From assembly GCF_028435365.1 (NCBI RefSeq), contig NZ_JAGTJJ010000074.1, positions 1-49,822 of the forward strand: a stretch of DNA of 49,822 nucleotides, written 5' to 3'. Made by a program: the position numbers and the translations under genes. The stretch is from Polyangium jinanense (GTDB lineage Bacteria; Myxococcota; Polyangia; Polyangiales; Polyangiaceae). Under the pieces are notes generated by a model that ran no database searches, had not been told where the DNA came from, and saw nothing but the letters and a program-made list of their open reading frames with translations. Of the stretch, positions 8,037 to 17,365 are shown in pieces. Each line of letters starts with the position of its first letter. Position 1 is the stretch's first letter.

Positions 8037-8828
8037 ATGCCGCACGTTGCACCTTCCCAGGATCAGGCCCTGTGCTTCTACCGAGCTGCGCTCACCACGG
8101 CTCGGATGCTCGATCACGACAGTGACGCACGTGTCCTCGATGCCGACGCCGATGCGGCCTGGCAGGCGTATGGCGACGACTTGCCCGCGGTCGTTCGTTG
8201 CGACCTCGTCCTGCGCAACTTCGCCATGCTCTACCCGGCTGCGTTTGCGCCGGGGCCCGTGTTCGGGCTCTCGGGTTGGTACGATGACGACCCCTGGGGC
8301 ACCGGCTTCGAGCGGCCGCCGCACAAGATCGTCGAGGGCCTCTTCGCGGGCCGCAACACGCCCGAAAGCCCAGCGGACGCCCTCGAGCAGGTCCTGCATT
8401 CGTGGGGACTCGCGGTGGACACGCGGGCCGCCGAGGAGGCCCTGCGCGCGCGGATCTCCCCTTCGACCCATGTCCTCGTGTCCGGAGGCCGCGCCGCTGC
8501 GGCGGTGGCCCGCGTGTTCCTGCGTGGCGAGCGCCTCTCCATGCGGTCGCAGGGCATCCTCGTGAGCGCGGATCCTGCGGCGCGACAGGTGCTCGGCGTC
8601 ACGTGCGCGCTTGGCCGCGAGGCGGGCGTGCCGCTCCTCGCCGATCTGCGACGTGAGCCCGAGGAGACGCCTTCCGCCTGGGCGACCCGCGAGAAACGAC
8701 GGCTGAACGTGGCGCGCGCGGATCTCCTCGTCCTCTCGCCGGATGCGAGCACGAGCGAGCGCGCGTCCGCGCAGGCGCTCGCGGCGGTGCTCGGCGCGGC
8801 GGACGTGATCGACATCGCCGCCGACTAG
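8037..8828 (+). CDS. Conserved-looking hypothetical protein leading the pglW unit
   Basis: I do not recognise this 263-aa protein. Its N-terminal half (about 1-130) is a mixed helical region with PVFGLSGWYDDDPWGTG. Its C-terminal half alternates hydrophobic strands and helices (HVLVSGGRAAAAVARVFL, GILVSADPAARQVLGV, ADLLVLSPDA), like a small Rossmann-type fold; this is only a pattern impression. No signal peptide or membrane span. The ATG at 8037 has no clear Shine-Dalgarno, but a promoter-like -10 lies 13 bp upstream, so the mRNA could be nearly leaderless; an in-frame GTG at 7962 is an alternative start. The stop codon is 12 bp before pglW, so the two are surely co-transcribed, making it a candidate BREX accessory gene. 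Confidence 0.7.
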   Translation: MPHVAPSQDQALCFYRAALTTARMLDHDSDARVLDADADAAWQAYGDDLPAVVRCDLVLRNFAMLYPAAFAPGPVFGLSGWYDDDPWGTGFERPPHKIVEGLFAGRNTPESPADALEQVLHSWGLAVDTRAAEEALRARISPSTHVLVSGGRAAAAVARVFLRGERLSMRSQGILVSADPAARQVLGVTCALGREAGVPLLADLRREPEETPSAWATREKRRLNVARADLLVLSPDASTSERASAQALAAVLGAADVIDIAAD

Positions 8829-8840
8829 CGAGGATCGGCC

Positions 8841-11800
8841 ATGAGCACGTTCCAGCGCTTCGACGTCATCGGCACGACCCCCCACCGGCACGAGCGCGAG
8901 GGGCTCGAATGGCTCCGCGCGGCGCTGCCCACGTACGATCCCCACGGCGCCGTCGCGCTGTTCTCCTTCCAGACCGACGATGGCAGACGCTACGAGGTCG
9001 ACGCCGTCGCGCTCACCTCGCATTGCCTCTACGTCGTCGAGCTCAAGTCCTGGCGCGGCAAGGTCATCGAGGGCGATGCGCGCCACCTCGTCACGCACTC
9101 CCGCGAGCGCGGTCGCGAGGTCGTCGATCACCCGCTGCCGCTGCTGGAAACGAAGACCAAGGCCTTCATGGATCGTGTGCGTCGCGTCGCGCGCCGCCTC
9201 GGTCCCCGTGACCTCGTCGACGCCATGGATCGGCTCTGGGCCGAGCCGCTCGTGTGGCTCACCCACGCCGACGGAACGGACCTCGGCTCTCACGATGCCG
9301 CGCGTTCACACCTCGTCGTCGGCCGGTCCGAGATTGGCGACGCCATCCGCCAGGCTTCGTTTCCCGGCGCGCGCGACGATCTCCGCGGCCGCAGCATCCC
9401 GCGGGACACCTTGAAGCTCCTTCGCCGCGTCCTCGGTGCGAGCGAGTTCGGCCTTGGCAAGATCGACAAATCCCTCACTGTCCTTGACGGTCGTTTCGAC
9501 CTCGCCGAGCTCGTCGAGGAGGGCGACAATTACCAGGATCACTGGGCCGTCCCCCACGGCGTCGGCCCGCGCTGCCGCGTCCGCTCCTATCTCACGCCGA
9601 AGAGCGATCGTGCCTTCGTCGACGCCCTCGAACGCCGCGTGAAGCGTGAGGCCGACGTGCTCCTGCACCTCGGCGATCACCCCGACATCCTCGCGCTCGA
9701 ACAGCTCGATCCCAAGGGACCTCTCGGCCCGGCGATCGTCTTCCGCGGCTTCCCCGGCAAGACGCTCGACGTCTTCCTCAAGCAGCACCGCGGCGACGAG
9801 GGCCGCTCGAACCTCGACATCAACGACAAGCTCGCGATCCTCCGTCGTGTCGCCGACGCGCTCGCTTTCTGCCACCGCGCCGACGTCGTTCACGGTGCGC
9901 TCTCGCCCGAAGCCGTGCTCGTTCATCGCGCGGCGCCGCATCGCGCGGGCGAGCATGGCCCCCTCGAAGTCAAGCTCACCCGCTTTGCGCTCGCCGCGTC
10001 CGGCGAACCCACGAGCGAGGGCACACGCCTCTTCACCCGCCTCGCGGGCGCCTCCGCGAGCCTGTACGAGGCGCCCGAAGTCGCGCGCGGCGTGCGGCCC
10101 ACGCCCGCGAGCGACATGTTTTCCCTCGGCGCGCTCGCGTACTTCCTGCTCGCCGAGGCAAAACCCGCCGCCACGACGGTCGAGCTCACGCAACGGCTCG
10201 CGCGGGACGCGGGGCTCTTGATCTCCGCCGTGCGCGACGATCTCTTCCCGCCCGGCGTCCGCGACAGCGTCGATGCCGTTCTCTGGGAAGCCACGTCCAT
10301 CGAGCCGACCGAGCGTGTCCGTGGCCTCCCGACGCCGCTCGACTTCATCGATCGCCTCGAAGAGGCCCTGACCACGCCCGAGGCGCCCGTCGTCTCCGCG
10401 CCCGCCCCCGAGCACACCGAGCGCGAGATCGACCCGCTCGACGCCGTCAAGGGCGACACCCTCGGCGGCGATTTGCGTGTGCTCGGCGAGCTCGGCAGCG
10501 GCGCCACGGCGCGCGTCTTCAAGATCGACCACCCGCGCGAGGGCGAGGTCGCGCTCAAGGTGCCGCTCTCGGACGCACACGACGAGCGCATCGCGCACGA
10601 GGCCGAGGTCCTCGAAAAACTCCGCCGCATGGCCGGCGTCGATCGCATCGCGCACTTCATCGATCGGCGCACCCTCGCCGGTCGCACCTGCCTCCTCGTG
10701 CAGCTCGCCGGCGACCGCACGCTTGCCGACGAGCTCCGCGCCGAGGGCGCCCTCTCGCTCGATTACGCGCGCCGCTGGGGTGACGACCTGCTCACCGCGC
10801 TCCGCAGTCTCGAAGAGGCCGGCGTCCAGCACCGCGACATCAAGCCCGCCAACATCGGCCTCACCACCGGCTTCGAGAAGGGCAAAAAGCGCCTCCTGCT
10901 CTTCGATTTCTCGCTCTCCTCGCGTCCCGCCGAGGACCTCGGCGTCGGCACCCCGGCCTACAAGGACCCCGAGCTCGCCGCGCGGGGCCGCTGGGACGAC
11001 GCCGCGGATCGCTGGGCCGCGGCCATCACCCTCCACGAGATGTTCACCGGCGTTCGCCCGGCCCCCGCGCCCGCGTCCGACCCCGGCGCCGTCGCCGTGC
11101 GGATCGAATCCGACCGCATCGACGCCGACGTGCGCGACGGCCTCCTCCCGTTCCTCGAACGGGCCTTTCGCTTCTCGGCACGCGAGCGCTTCCCCACGGC
11201 CGACGACATGCGCGACGCCTTCATTCGCGCGCTCCACAAGGTCCCGGAGCAGGAAGGCCACGCCGTCGACGAGCCCCGGATCGGCCTTGCCGAGCTCAAG
11301 GGCCTCGGCCCGGAGGCGCGCGTCGGGGATCTGCCCCTCTCCACCCGGCAACGCAACGCGCTCGATCGGATGGGGATCTACACGCTCCACGAGCTCGCCC
11401 AGCTCTCGAGCAACCGCATCGGCGGCGTCCGTGGCGTGGGCGCGAGGACGGCGCGTTCGCTCGTCGAGCTGGCCGACATCGTCCGCAAGCACCTCGAAAT
11501 CAGCGCGACCGACGCGCCGCCCCCGTTCTTCCGGGGGTTTGGCGGCGCGCGCCGCAGCGTCGACGAGGTGGCCGAGGCGGGGCGCTTGAGCCGTCCGCTC
11601 GCGCGGCGCCTCGTCGAGGCGGGGCTTGCGGACTCCATCGCGGTCGCCTCGGCGCCCCAGGCGCAGGTGAAGAACCTCGTCACGGGGGCGCGCAAGGAGG
11701 GGGCGCGCGAGGGGCTCAAGGACCTCACGACGTGGCTCGAAGAGCTGCTCGATGCGGCGCGCCCGCCCTCGACGCTGGGCGCGGCCGTGGAGCTCGTGGC

Positions 11801-13601
11801 GCCGAGCGGCGGGGCCAAGGGCGGCGTCTCGCGCAGGCGCGTCCGGCAGTACCTCGGGCTCGAGGAGCTCGAAGGGTTTCCGAGGCACGGCAGCATGGTC
11901 GACCTCGCGCGCGCCTCGGGCATCACACGCGCGGCCGTCTCCATCGACATCGGCAAGGCGCGAGAACGCTGGACCGGCCCCGGGGGTTCGGGGGCAGAGC
12001 TCGGCTCGTCCGAGCGGAGCCCCCGAGCGTCGACGACCGCGCCCAAGCCCCGCGAGCTCGCCGTCCTCGAACGTGTCTTCTCCGCCGTCGATGCGACCCT
12101 CGCGGCGAGCGCCTCCGTCGTGCCCCTCGACCGCGCCGCGGCCGCCGTCCTGGAGGTCCTCCCCCCCGAGCCGGATCTCTCGCTGGAGGCCACTCGGCAC
12201 GCGGCCGAGGCCCTCGTCCGTGCCGTCACCGAGCTCGACGCCCACCTCCTCGGCGGCCCCGAGGGCGCGCGCCTAAAACTCCGCCGCGCGTCCCAGGGCG
12301 CACCGGCTCCGATGCTCGTGGCCAGGGACCGCTCAGGCTTCGACCTCGCCGACCGCCTCGGCCGCGAGGCCGACGCCCTCGTCGAAGGAGGCAGCGTCGT
12401 CGCCGAGGCCGCCGCTGCGGCCCGCCTGCGCGAGATGATCCGCGCGGAAGGCCTCGGCCCTCGCTCCGCCGAGCAAGCTGCGGCGCTCCCCGATCGTGCG
12501 CTCGTCGGCCTCGCCGCGGCGACTGCCACCCGCGCCAGGATCTCCGCCCGTGGCGAGCTCTACCCGGCCGGCCTGCCTGCGGAGCGCGCGATCGTCCTCA
12601 GCGCCGCGGCCCTTGCGGGTCGTGTCCCGATGGCCGAGCTCGAGCGCCGCGTCCGCGCCCGGTACCCCGACGGCGCGCGCCTCCCCGACGATCCCGCCGC
12701 CCGCGAGCGTCTTGCCGCCTCCATTGGTCTTCGCTTCGTCGGCGACGCCTTCGTGCCGAACGAGCGTACGCTCGGCGTCGGGTCGACCGAGCTCGGCAGC
12801 TCGAGCTCCGGCGGATCCGGCTCGGCCTCCGGCGCGACACCCGCTGCCGCGCCCGCTTCTCCCGCCGCCTCCGCGCCTTCTCGGCGCCCGCCGCGCGGCG
12901 AGCGACCGAAGGGCGACGTCGTGGGCGCGACGGCCACGCGGGTCTTCGACGAGGAGCTCGAGCGCGCCTCGCGCGACGGTGCATTCCGTGTCCTCCTTTG
13001 GCGGGGCGAGGCCCTGGACGCTGGCCACCGTGGCGCGCCCAATGCCGAACGCGTCACGTCCGCGGTCGCGCGGCGTGTCGGCGGCGTGGTCCATCCGCTC
13101 GACAGCTTGCTCATCTCTGCCGCGGAGGTCGTTGCGGCCCAGAAAAAACTCCGCGGCGGCCTCGCGCCTGCGCTCGAAGCGGATGCGCGGGGCCCGGAGG
13201 GACCGGCGTGGGCGCGGCTCGTCGAGCTCATGCGCCTCGCTTCCGCGCACCTGGTCGCGGGCCTCCTCGCCTCCCCGCGTCCTCGCATTCTCACGCGCCT
13301 CGGCCTCCTCGGCCGGTACGAGCTCCTCTCGGCGATCTCCGACCTTGCCCAGGTTCACCGCGAGCCGGCGCCTCCCGAGGGCCGTGCGGCGACACTCGTC
13401 GTGCTTCCGGTCTTCGCGGGCGAGGGTGCGGTCGTCGAGGTCGGAGCGGACGTGGCCGAGCGGGTCGGGGCGGCGGCGGGCACGACGCTCGTGCCGGTGC
13501 CGGGGCTCTTGCCGCACGAGATCCTGGAGGTCCCGGCTTCGTGGGTCGTGCAGAAGGCGGAGCGGCGATCGGGCAGTCAGCCGCCGGCGCCGGGCGTGTG
13601 A
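8841..13601 (+). CDS. pglW: BREX type 2 NERD/Ser-Thr kinase PglW
   Basis: A 1586-aa protein. An N-terminal NERD nuclease-like domain (about 18-140) shows EVDAVAL...YVVELKSWRG, the PD-(D/E)XK-like core. A first kinase-like domain (about 240-510) has HGALSPEAVL where HRD is expected and looks inactive. A second kinase domain (about 540-800) is well preserved: GELGSGATARVFK, VALKV, HRDIKPAN; its DFG motif reads DFS. Next come a helix-hairpin-helix-like segment (about 825-885, GIYTLHELAQLSSNRIGGVRGVG) and a HTH-like stretch near 1025, then long Ala/Pro-rich and uncharacterised C-terminal regions. NERD plus kinase is the signature of PglW, the kinase of Pgl/BREX-2 phage defence. AGGA lies 6 bp before the ATG. 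The gene ends 22 bp from the convergent PEGA gene, with no obvious terminator. Confidence 0.92.
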   Translation: MSTFQRFDVIGTTPHRHEREGLEWLRAALPTYDPHGAVALFSFQTDDGRRYEVDAVALTSHCLYVVELKSWRGKVIEGDARHLVTHSRERGREVVDHPLPLLETKTKAFMDRVRRVARRLGPRDLVDAMDRLWAEPLVWLTHADGTDLGSHDAARSHLVVGRSEIGDAIRQASFPGARDDLRGRSIPRDTLKLLRRVLGASEFGLGKIDKSLTVLDGRFDLAELVEEGDNYQDHWAVPHGVGPRCRVRSYLTPKSDRAFVDALERRVKREADVLLHLGDHPDILALEQLDPKGPLGPAIVFRGFPGKTLDVFLKQHRGDEGRSNLDINDKLAILRRVADALAFCHRADVVHGALSPEAVLVHRAAPHRAGEHGPLEVKLTRFALAASGEPTSEGTRLFTRLAGASASLYEAPEVARGVRPTPASDMFSLGALAYFLLAEAKPAATTVELTQRLARDAGLLISAVRDDLFPPGVRDSVDAVLWEATSIEPTERVRGLPTPLDFIDRLEEALTTPEAPVVSAPAPEHTEREIDPLDAVKGDTLGGDLRVLGELGSGATARVFKIDHPREGEVALKVPLSDAHDERIAHEAEVLEKLRRMAGVDRIAHFIDRRTLAGRTCLLVQLAGDRTLADELRAEGALSLDYARRWGDDLLTALRSLEEAGVQHRDIKPANIGLTTGFEKGKKRLLLFDFSLSSRPAEDLGVGTPAYKDPELAARGRWDDAADRWAAAITLHEMFTGVRPAPAPASDPGAVAVRIESDRIDADVRDGLLPFLERAFRFSARERFPTADDMRDAFIRALHKVPEQEGHAVDEPRIGLAELKGLGPEARVGDLPLSTRQRNALDRMGIYTLHELAQLSSNRIGGVRGVGARTARSLVELADIVRKHLEISATDAPPPFFRGFGGARRSVDEVAEAGRLSRPLARRLVEAGLADSIAVASAPQAQVKNLVTGARKEGAREGLKDLTTWLEELLDAARPPSTLGAAVELVAPSGGAKGGVSRRRVRQYLGLEELEGFPRHGSMVDLARASGITRAAVSIDIGKARERWTGPGGSGAELGSSERSPRASTTAPKPRELAVLERVFSAVDATLAASASVVPLDRAAAAVLEVLPPEPDLSLEATRHAAEALVRAVTELDAHLLGGPEGARLKLRRASQGAPAPMLVARDRSGFDLADRLGREADALVEGGSVVAEAAAAARLREMIRAEGLGPRSAEQAAALPDRALVGLAAATATRARISARGELYPAGLPAERAIVLSAAALAGRVPMAELERRVRARYPDGARLPDDPAARERLAASIGLRFVGDAFVPNERTLGVGSTELGSSSSGGSGSASGATPAAAPASPAASAPSRRPPRGERPKGDVVGATATRVFDEELERASRDGAFRVLLWRGEALDAGHRGAPNAERVTSAVARRVGGVVHPLDSLLISAAEVVAAQKKLRGGLAPALEADARGPEGPAWARLVELMRLASAHLVAGLLASPRPRILTRLGLLGRYELLSAISDLAQVHREPAPPEGRAATLVVLPVFAGEGAVVEVGADVAERVGAAAGTTLVPVPGLLPHEILEVPASWVVQKAERRSGSQPPAPGV

Positions 13602-13623
13602 ATTTCGGCGCCCACGTTCCCGT

Positions 13624-14583
13624 TCAAAAACGCCCTCGAAGGGCCCCAAACGTGCTGCCGGGGCCCACGATCGGGACGAACTGAAGGGGGATTGTCGCCG
13701 CGGTGGATGTGTTCGTCGATTTCGACGTGCCGTGCCACAACACGAGCGCCCCTGCCATGGCCGCGCCGCCGAGGAAAAGAAACCCCCCCATCGGAACGAA
13801 CAGATCTGGGCGCTGCGGCTCGTTCTCCAGGCCCACGAGGCCCACGCCGGCGCCCGCCGCGAGGCCGAGCACCCCCAGGGTCGCGAGCGGAAGAACCCAG
13901 GGGCTCGTCCTGGCGACGATTTCCTTCATGGGCGCGGGTGGCGGAGGCAATTCATCCACGAGCTCCGGCACGTGAATCGTGATGGGTTTGTCGTGGGAGG
14001 TCACGAGAAACGATTGCCGCCAGGGCACCTTGCGGGGTGCTGTCGCGAGCACGATGTGCTCCCCGATGTCCAGCGCCTTCGTCACCGGCTCCGAACCTTG
14101 CCCCGAGGGCGTGTCCAGCCGAGCGCCGTCGAGGTGGAGCTCGAGCCCCTCGGGGCGCATGCTCGGCGGGGGCAACGACACGATCAGCTTGCCGATGGTC
14201 GGCGTGATGCCGGCTGCGATGTCTCGCGCGAGCTTCACCTCGGCCGGGTCTTTCGCCGTCCTCTGGATGTCCTCGAGCAGCTCGAAGGCACGCGCGTGCC
14301 GGTCCATCCGATAATGACACTTCGCGAGCACGAACTTCGACGAAGTGGCGGGATCGAGCCGGAGACTCTCCTCCAGGAGGGGACATGCCGAACGATATTG
14401 CTTCTTCGACATGTGCTGGCGTCCTCGCAGGAGCAGCTCTTTGGCCAGAGGCAATCCCCCCTGCGTTCCGTCGCGATCCGGATGCCGGACGACCGGCTTC
14501 GCCAGAGGCGGTGTGGCAAAGGCCTGCGATGTCGTCGCCAGGTAGAAGGGCAGGACGAGCGTCAGGGCACGCGCGCGATGCAT
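13624..14583 (-). CDS. Exported TPR/PEGA-like protein with two C-terminal membrane spans
   Basis: A 319-aa envelope protein and the last gene of the five-gene minus-strand operon. An N-terminal signal peptide (MHRARALTLVLPFYLATTSQAFA, about 1-24) precedes a TPR-like stretch (about 35-125, KQYRSACPLLEESLRLDP...KCHYRM). A PEGA-like beta domain follows (about 130-210, GKLIVSL...LELHLDGARL), then two hydrophobic spans (about 226-250 and 261-282). I start at ATG 14583 because GGAG lies just upstream and the signal peptide then begins at the N-terminus; the frame extends to 14628. It lies 10 bp after the kinase gene. It resembles the operon's other PEGA protein in order of parts, suggesting paralogues. 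Probable role: an envelope partner of the kinase (inference). Confidence 0.82.
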   Translation of the reverse strand: MHRARALTLVLPFYLATTSQAFATPPLAKPVVRHPDRDGTQGGLPLAKELLLRGRQHMSKKQYRSACPLLEESLRLDPATSSKFVLAKCHYRMDRHARAFELLEDIQRTAKDPAEVKLARDIAAGITPTIGKLIVSLPPPSMRPEGLELHLDGARLDTPSGQGSEPVTKALDIGEHIVLATAPRKVPWRQSFLVTSHDKPITIHVPELVDELPPPPAPMKEIVARTSPWVLPLATLGVLGLAAGAGVGLVGLENEPQRPDLFVPMGGFLFLGGAAMAGALVLWHGTSKSTNTSTAATIPLQFVPIVGPGSTFGALRGRF

Positions 14584-14593
14584 GGGAGCTCTC

Positions 14594-16438
14594 CTAAAAG
14601 GGGACCCCGCCAAACGGGTCGTTGACACTGCCTTTGCGGTTCTTCGGGGGTTTGGAGATCACGCCCGTGGCGACAGGCGTGGGCGCGGACCTCGGCGCGG
14701 GCGCGGACGTTTTTCCGGGCGACGACGGCGGTCGGGTCGTGGATGCAATCGAGGGAGGCGTCGCGGAGGGCGACGTCGATGCCTCCGGCGCGGACGCCGA
14801 TGCTGTCGAAACTGGGGCTGGGGTCGGGTTCGGAGGGGCGGCCGAGGTGGGCGCTTTTGGCGGGACCGGCGATGCGGTCGTCGCAGGGCCCGTGGGCTCT
14901 TGCGGCGACGCGACTTTGCCCAGCCATACCCAGAGCGCTCCGACGAGCGCCGTTGCTCCGATCAGCATGACGGCGCCGGAAGCTGCCATCACACCTGCCA
15001 CGCGCAGCCGCGATCGTTCGTTGTCCGCGGGCTTCGTCGCGGGATGAAACAGAGGCATCGGGCCCGGGCTGTCCCGCTCCGACGTCATCGTGGGGGCGCA
15101 GAGCCGCGAATCGGGCTCGGCTGGCGACGGCGGCGGAAAGGACGAAGGGAACTTTTCCCACGCGGTTGGCGGCGGCATGGAGGACGGGACGCGGACGAGC
15201 TCGCTTCCGGGAGGCGAATCCATCTTGGCTCGCGGCGACGCGGCCGGCGGCCAGGGCCACGACGGCGCGATCGGCAGCGGCGTCGTGATCGAGGGGACCT
15301 TCTGCGCCACGAGGGGCTTTGGCAGATAAGGAAACTCGTCGATATCGTCGGACCCTGGCGGGAGCGCCGGCAGCGCCGCGCGAACGGCTTGCGCGCTCAC
15401 GATCGGAATCGTGTGTTTCAGGTTGCGGAGATCCGTCGGACGCCCCCATGGCTGCGATGGGACCTCTGCTCGTGCCGTGGGGCTCTCTCGTTTGGGCAGG
15501 AACGCCCTGTGCAGCGTGGGCGCGTCGTCGTCCGGGTCCTCGGCGACCTTGGCGTTGCCGGGCAAATACGGCGCGAGCTCGCTCATGAGCTCGACCATGC
15601 TCGGCATACGCGTGGTCATGTCGTGCTCGAGGCAGCGGAGGATCACCTCTTCGAGGCCGGGCTCGAGGTCGAGCCTGTACTTTCCCGGCGGCTCGCAGGG
15701 AGTCCCGTCGAGGACCGTGGCGAAGATCTCCACGTGATTCGAGGCCTCGAAGGGCACCTGGTTCGTGACGAGCTTGTAGAGGACGGCGCCGAGGGCCCAG
15801 ACATCGGTGCGTCCGTCGACGTTTTTCGACGAGCGCATCTGCTCGGGGGACATGTAGAGCAGCGAGCCCATGATGTCGTTGGCGCCGGTCACGTCCACCG
15901 CCTCGACGCCTGGAAGGGGGAGCTGCTTCGAAATGCCGAAATCGACCACCTTGATGCATGGCGAACCATCCGGGCGGGTCGTCAAGAACAGGTTCGAGGG
16001 CTTGATGTCCCGGTGCACGATGCCCGCGGCGTGGGCCTCGGCGAGGGCCTTGCACGCCTGGAAGACGTAGAGCGCGGCGAGGTCGGTCGGCAGCGGCCCG
16101 GTTTTGCGGAGGAGCTGCGCGAGGTCGAGACCGCGGAGCAGCTCCATGACGATGAACGGCGCGCCGGAGTCGAGACGTCCGACGTCGTAGACCTGCGTGA
16201 TGTGCTCGCTCCGCAGACGCACCGTGGCCCTCGCCTCGCGGAGGAACCGCTCGACGGCGACGGCATTGCCGAGCTGATTGGGGAGCATCAGCTTGATCGC
16301 GCGTTTCTCGTGCAGATCGAGGTGCAAGGCGGCGACGACGACGCCCATGCCGCCTTTGCCGAGGATCCGCTCGACGCGATACTTGTCGGCGAGGATGTCG
16401 CCGGGCTGTACGTCACGAGCTGATAGGTTCATGATCAT
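14594..16438 (-). CDS. Membrane-anchored Ser/Thr protein kinase (PknB/Pkn type)
   Basis: A 614-aa Hanks-type kinase. The catalytic domain (about 17-290) has every key motif: GKGGMGVVVA, AIKLM, HRDIKPSNLF, VVDFGISKQ and YMSPEQM. A Pro-rich cytoplasmic linker (about 300-475) leads to one membrane span (about 480-506, GAVMLIGATALVGALWVWLG) and a Pro/Ala/Ser/Thr-rich tail, presumably outside the inner membrane, ending in FGGVPF. I take the ATG at 16438 because it overlaps the stop of the upstream lipoprotein gene (ATGA), implying translational coupling; a second ATG at 16432 gives a protein two residues shorter. It is the only enzyme of this operon and is likely to sense envelope state with its lipoprotein and PEGA neighbours (inference). 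A link to PglW signalling is possible but not shown. Confidence 0.92.
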   Translation of the reverse strand: MIMNLSARDVQPGDILADKYRVERILGKGGMGVVVAALHLDLHEKRAIKLMLPNQLGNAVAVERFLREARATVRLRSEHITQVYDVGRLDSGAPFIVMELLRGLDLAQLLRKTGPLPTDLAALYVFQACKALAEAHAAGIVHRDIKPSNLFLTTRPDGSPCIKVVDFGISKQLPLPGVEAVDVTGANDIMGSLLYMSPEQMRSSKNVDGRTDVWALGAVLYKLVTNQVPFEASNHVEIFATVLDGTPCEPPGKYRLDLEPGLEEVILRCLEHDMTTRMPSMVELMSELAPYLPGNAKVAEDPDDDAPTLHRAFLPKRESPTARAEVPSQPWGRPTDLRNLKHTIPIVSAQAVRAALPALPPGSDDIDEFPYLPKPLVAQKVPSITTPLPIAPSWPWPPAASPRAKMDSPPGSELVRVPSSMPPPTAWEKFPSSFPPPSPAEPDSRLCAPTMTSERDSPGPMPLFHPATKPADNERSRLRVAGVMAASGAVMLIGATALVGALWVWLGKVASPQEPTGPATTASPVPPKAPTSAAPPNPTPAPVSTASASAPEASTSPSATPPSIASTTRPPSSPGKTSAPAPRSAPTPVATGVISKPPKNRKGSVNDPFGGVPF

Positions 16439-17349
16439 TCGGCGGGCTTGCAGCAGAAGGTCACGGGGCCCTTGGGGAGGAACTCCCCGCTCGATTCTCC
16501 GCCGGTTGGTTCGGTCATCAATTGGGGGGCCATCGTTTTGATGCCGTAGGCATACGAAATGTATTCGATGCCAACGCAGCGCTGGGCGCCGTCGATGACG
16601 AGCTGTTCGCCATCCGATTCTCCGTTGTAGCAAATGTCGGAAATCGTGTACCCATCCCACTGGCACTGAGCTTTGCAGCTACAAGCCGAGCAACTCCGAC
16701 CGTCGACACCCGTCGTATAGGCCTCGATGCCGTGATCCCAGCCCGTCGGGCACGTGAGGCCATGTCCCGAGGCTTGGATGCAGATCATGCCCGTCGCCTC
16801 CTGGGGGGGAACCTTGCAGATGTCGAACCTCGCTCCCCATGTCGGCAAGTCGATGGCCTGCTCGATGACGCCGACCTCAGGGGCTCCCACCTCCCCGACG
16901 ACGCTGCAATGAGCGACCCCGCTGGGAAAGCTGATCTTTCTGTCATCGCTGTCCCGGTTCCACATCGATACCGCGCACTCCCCCACGGATACATGGGTCT
17001 TGAGCTTGATCCCCGCATCGCAGCTCGATCCATCCCGGCATTCGAGCTCCGGCAGCGAACAGCCACGTACGACGTTTTGCAAATCGCAGGCGCATTCGCG
17101 ACACTTCTGCGGTTCATTCGAAGGCGGATTCATGTAATATGGCGTCGGTTCCGCTCCGTCGCCGCATCTGTCCGCCGTCGTCCTCGCGTCCTGGATCTCG
17201 CGCAGGAAGTGATACCCCGTGAAGCCCTCCGGCACCTCGATGCACGTGCCGTCGTCTTCGCAGGTGTAGAGAACGCCGCATCCGAGCGGATGAAACACCA
17301 GCACGAAAGCCGGCAGGACCATCGAAGCGCTCCACTTGATCCACTTCAT
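16435..17349 (-). CDS. Cys-rich putative lipoprotein
   Basis: A 304-aa exported protein. The N-terminus (MKWIKWSASMVLPAFVLVFH) is a typical lipoprotein signal, and PLGCG supplies a lipobox with Cys at about residue 24. The mature part is rich in Cys pairs (CRECACD, CSACSCKAQC, FCCKPAE), pointing to a disulphide-stabilised extracytoplasmic fold. No catalytic motif is recognised. Cys-rich lipoproteins of this kind are common in Polyangiales, but I cannot name a family. The gene starts 16 bp after the PEGA gene and overlaps the kinase start by 4 bp, so it belongs to the kinase operon and may provide its sensor or ligand (inference). Confidence 0.82.
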   Translation of the reverse strand: MKWIKWSASMVLPAFVLVFHPLGCGVLYTCEDDGTCIEVPEGFTGYHFLREIQDARTTADRCGDGAEPTPYYMNPPSNEPQKCRECACDLQNVVRGCSLPELECRDGSSCDAGIKLKTHVSVGECAVSMWNRDSDDRKISFPSGVAHCSVVGEVGAPEVGVIEQAIDLPTWGARFDICKVPPQEATGMICIQASGHGLTCPTGWDHGIEAYTTGVDGRSCSACSCKAQCQWDGYTISDICYNGESDGEQLVIDGAQRCVGIEYISYAYGIKTMAPQLMTEPTGGESSGEFLPKGPVTFCCKPAE

Positions 17350-17365
17350 GGTTTTCTCTCGACCT

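Noticed and set aside
6975..9293. A 772-codon minus-strand frame over the LysR end, the repeat region and the start of pglW.
   Set aside because: It crosses two dispersed repeats and two well-supported + strand genes, and shows no domain.
13602..13623. Terminator between the convergent pglW and PEGA genes.
   Set aside because: The 22-bp gap contains no clear hairpin or T-run.
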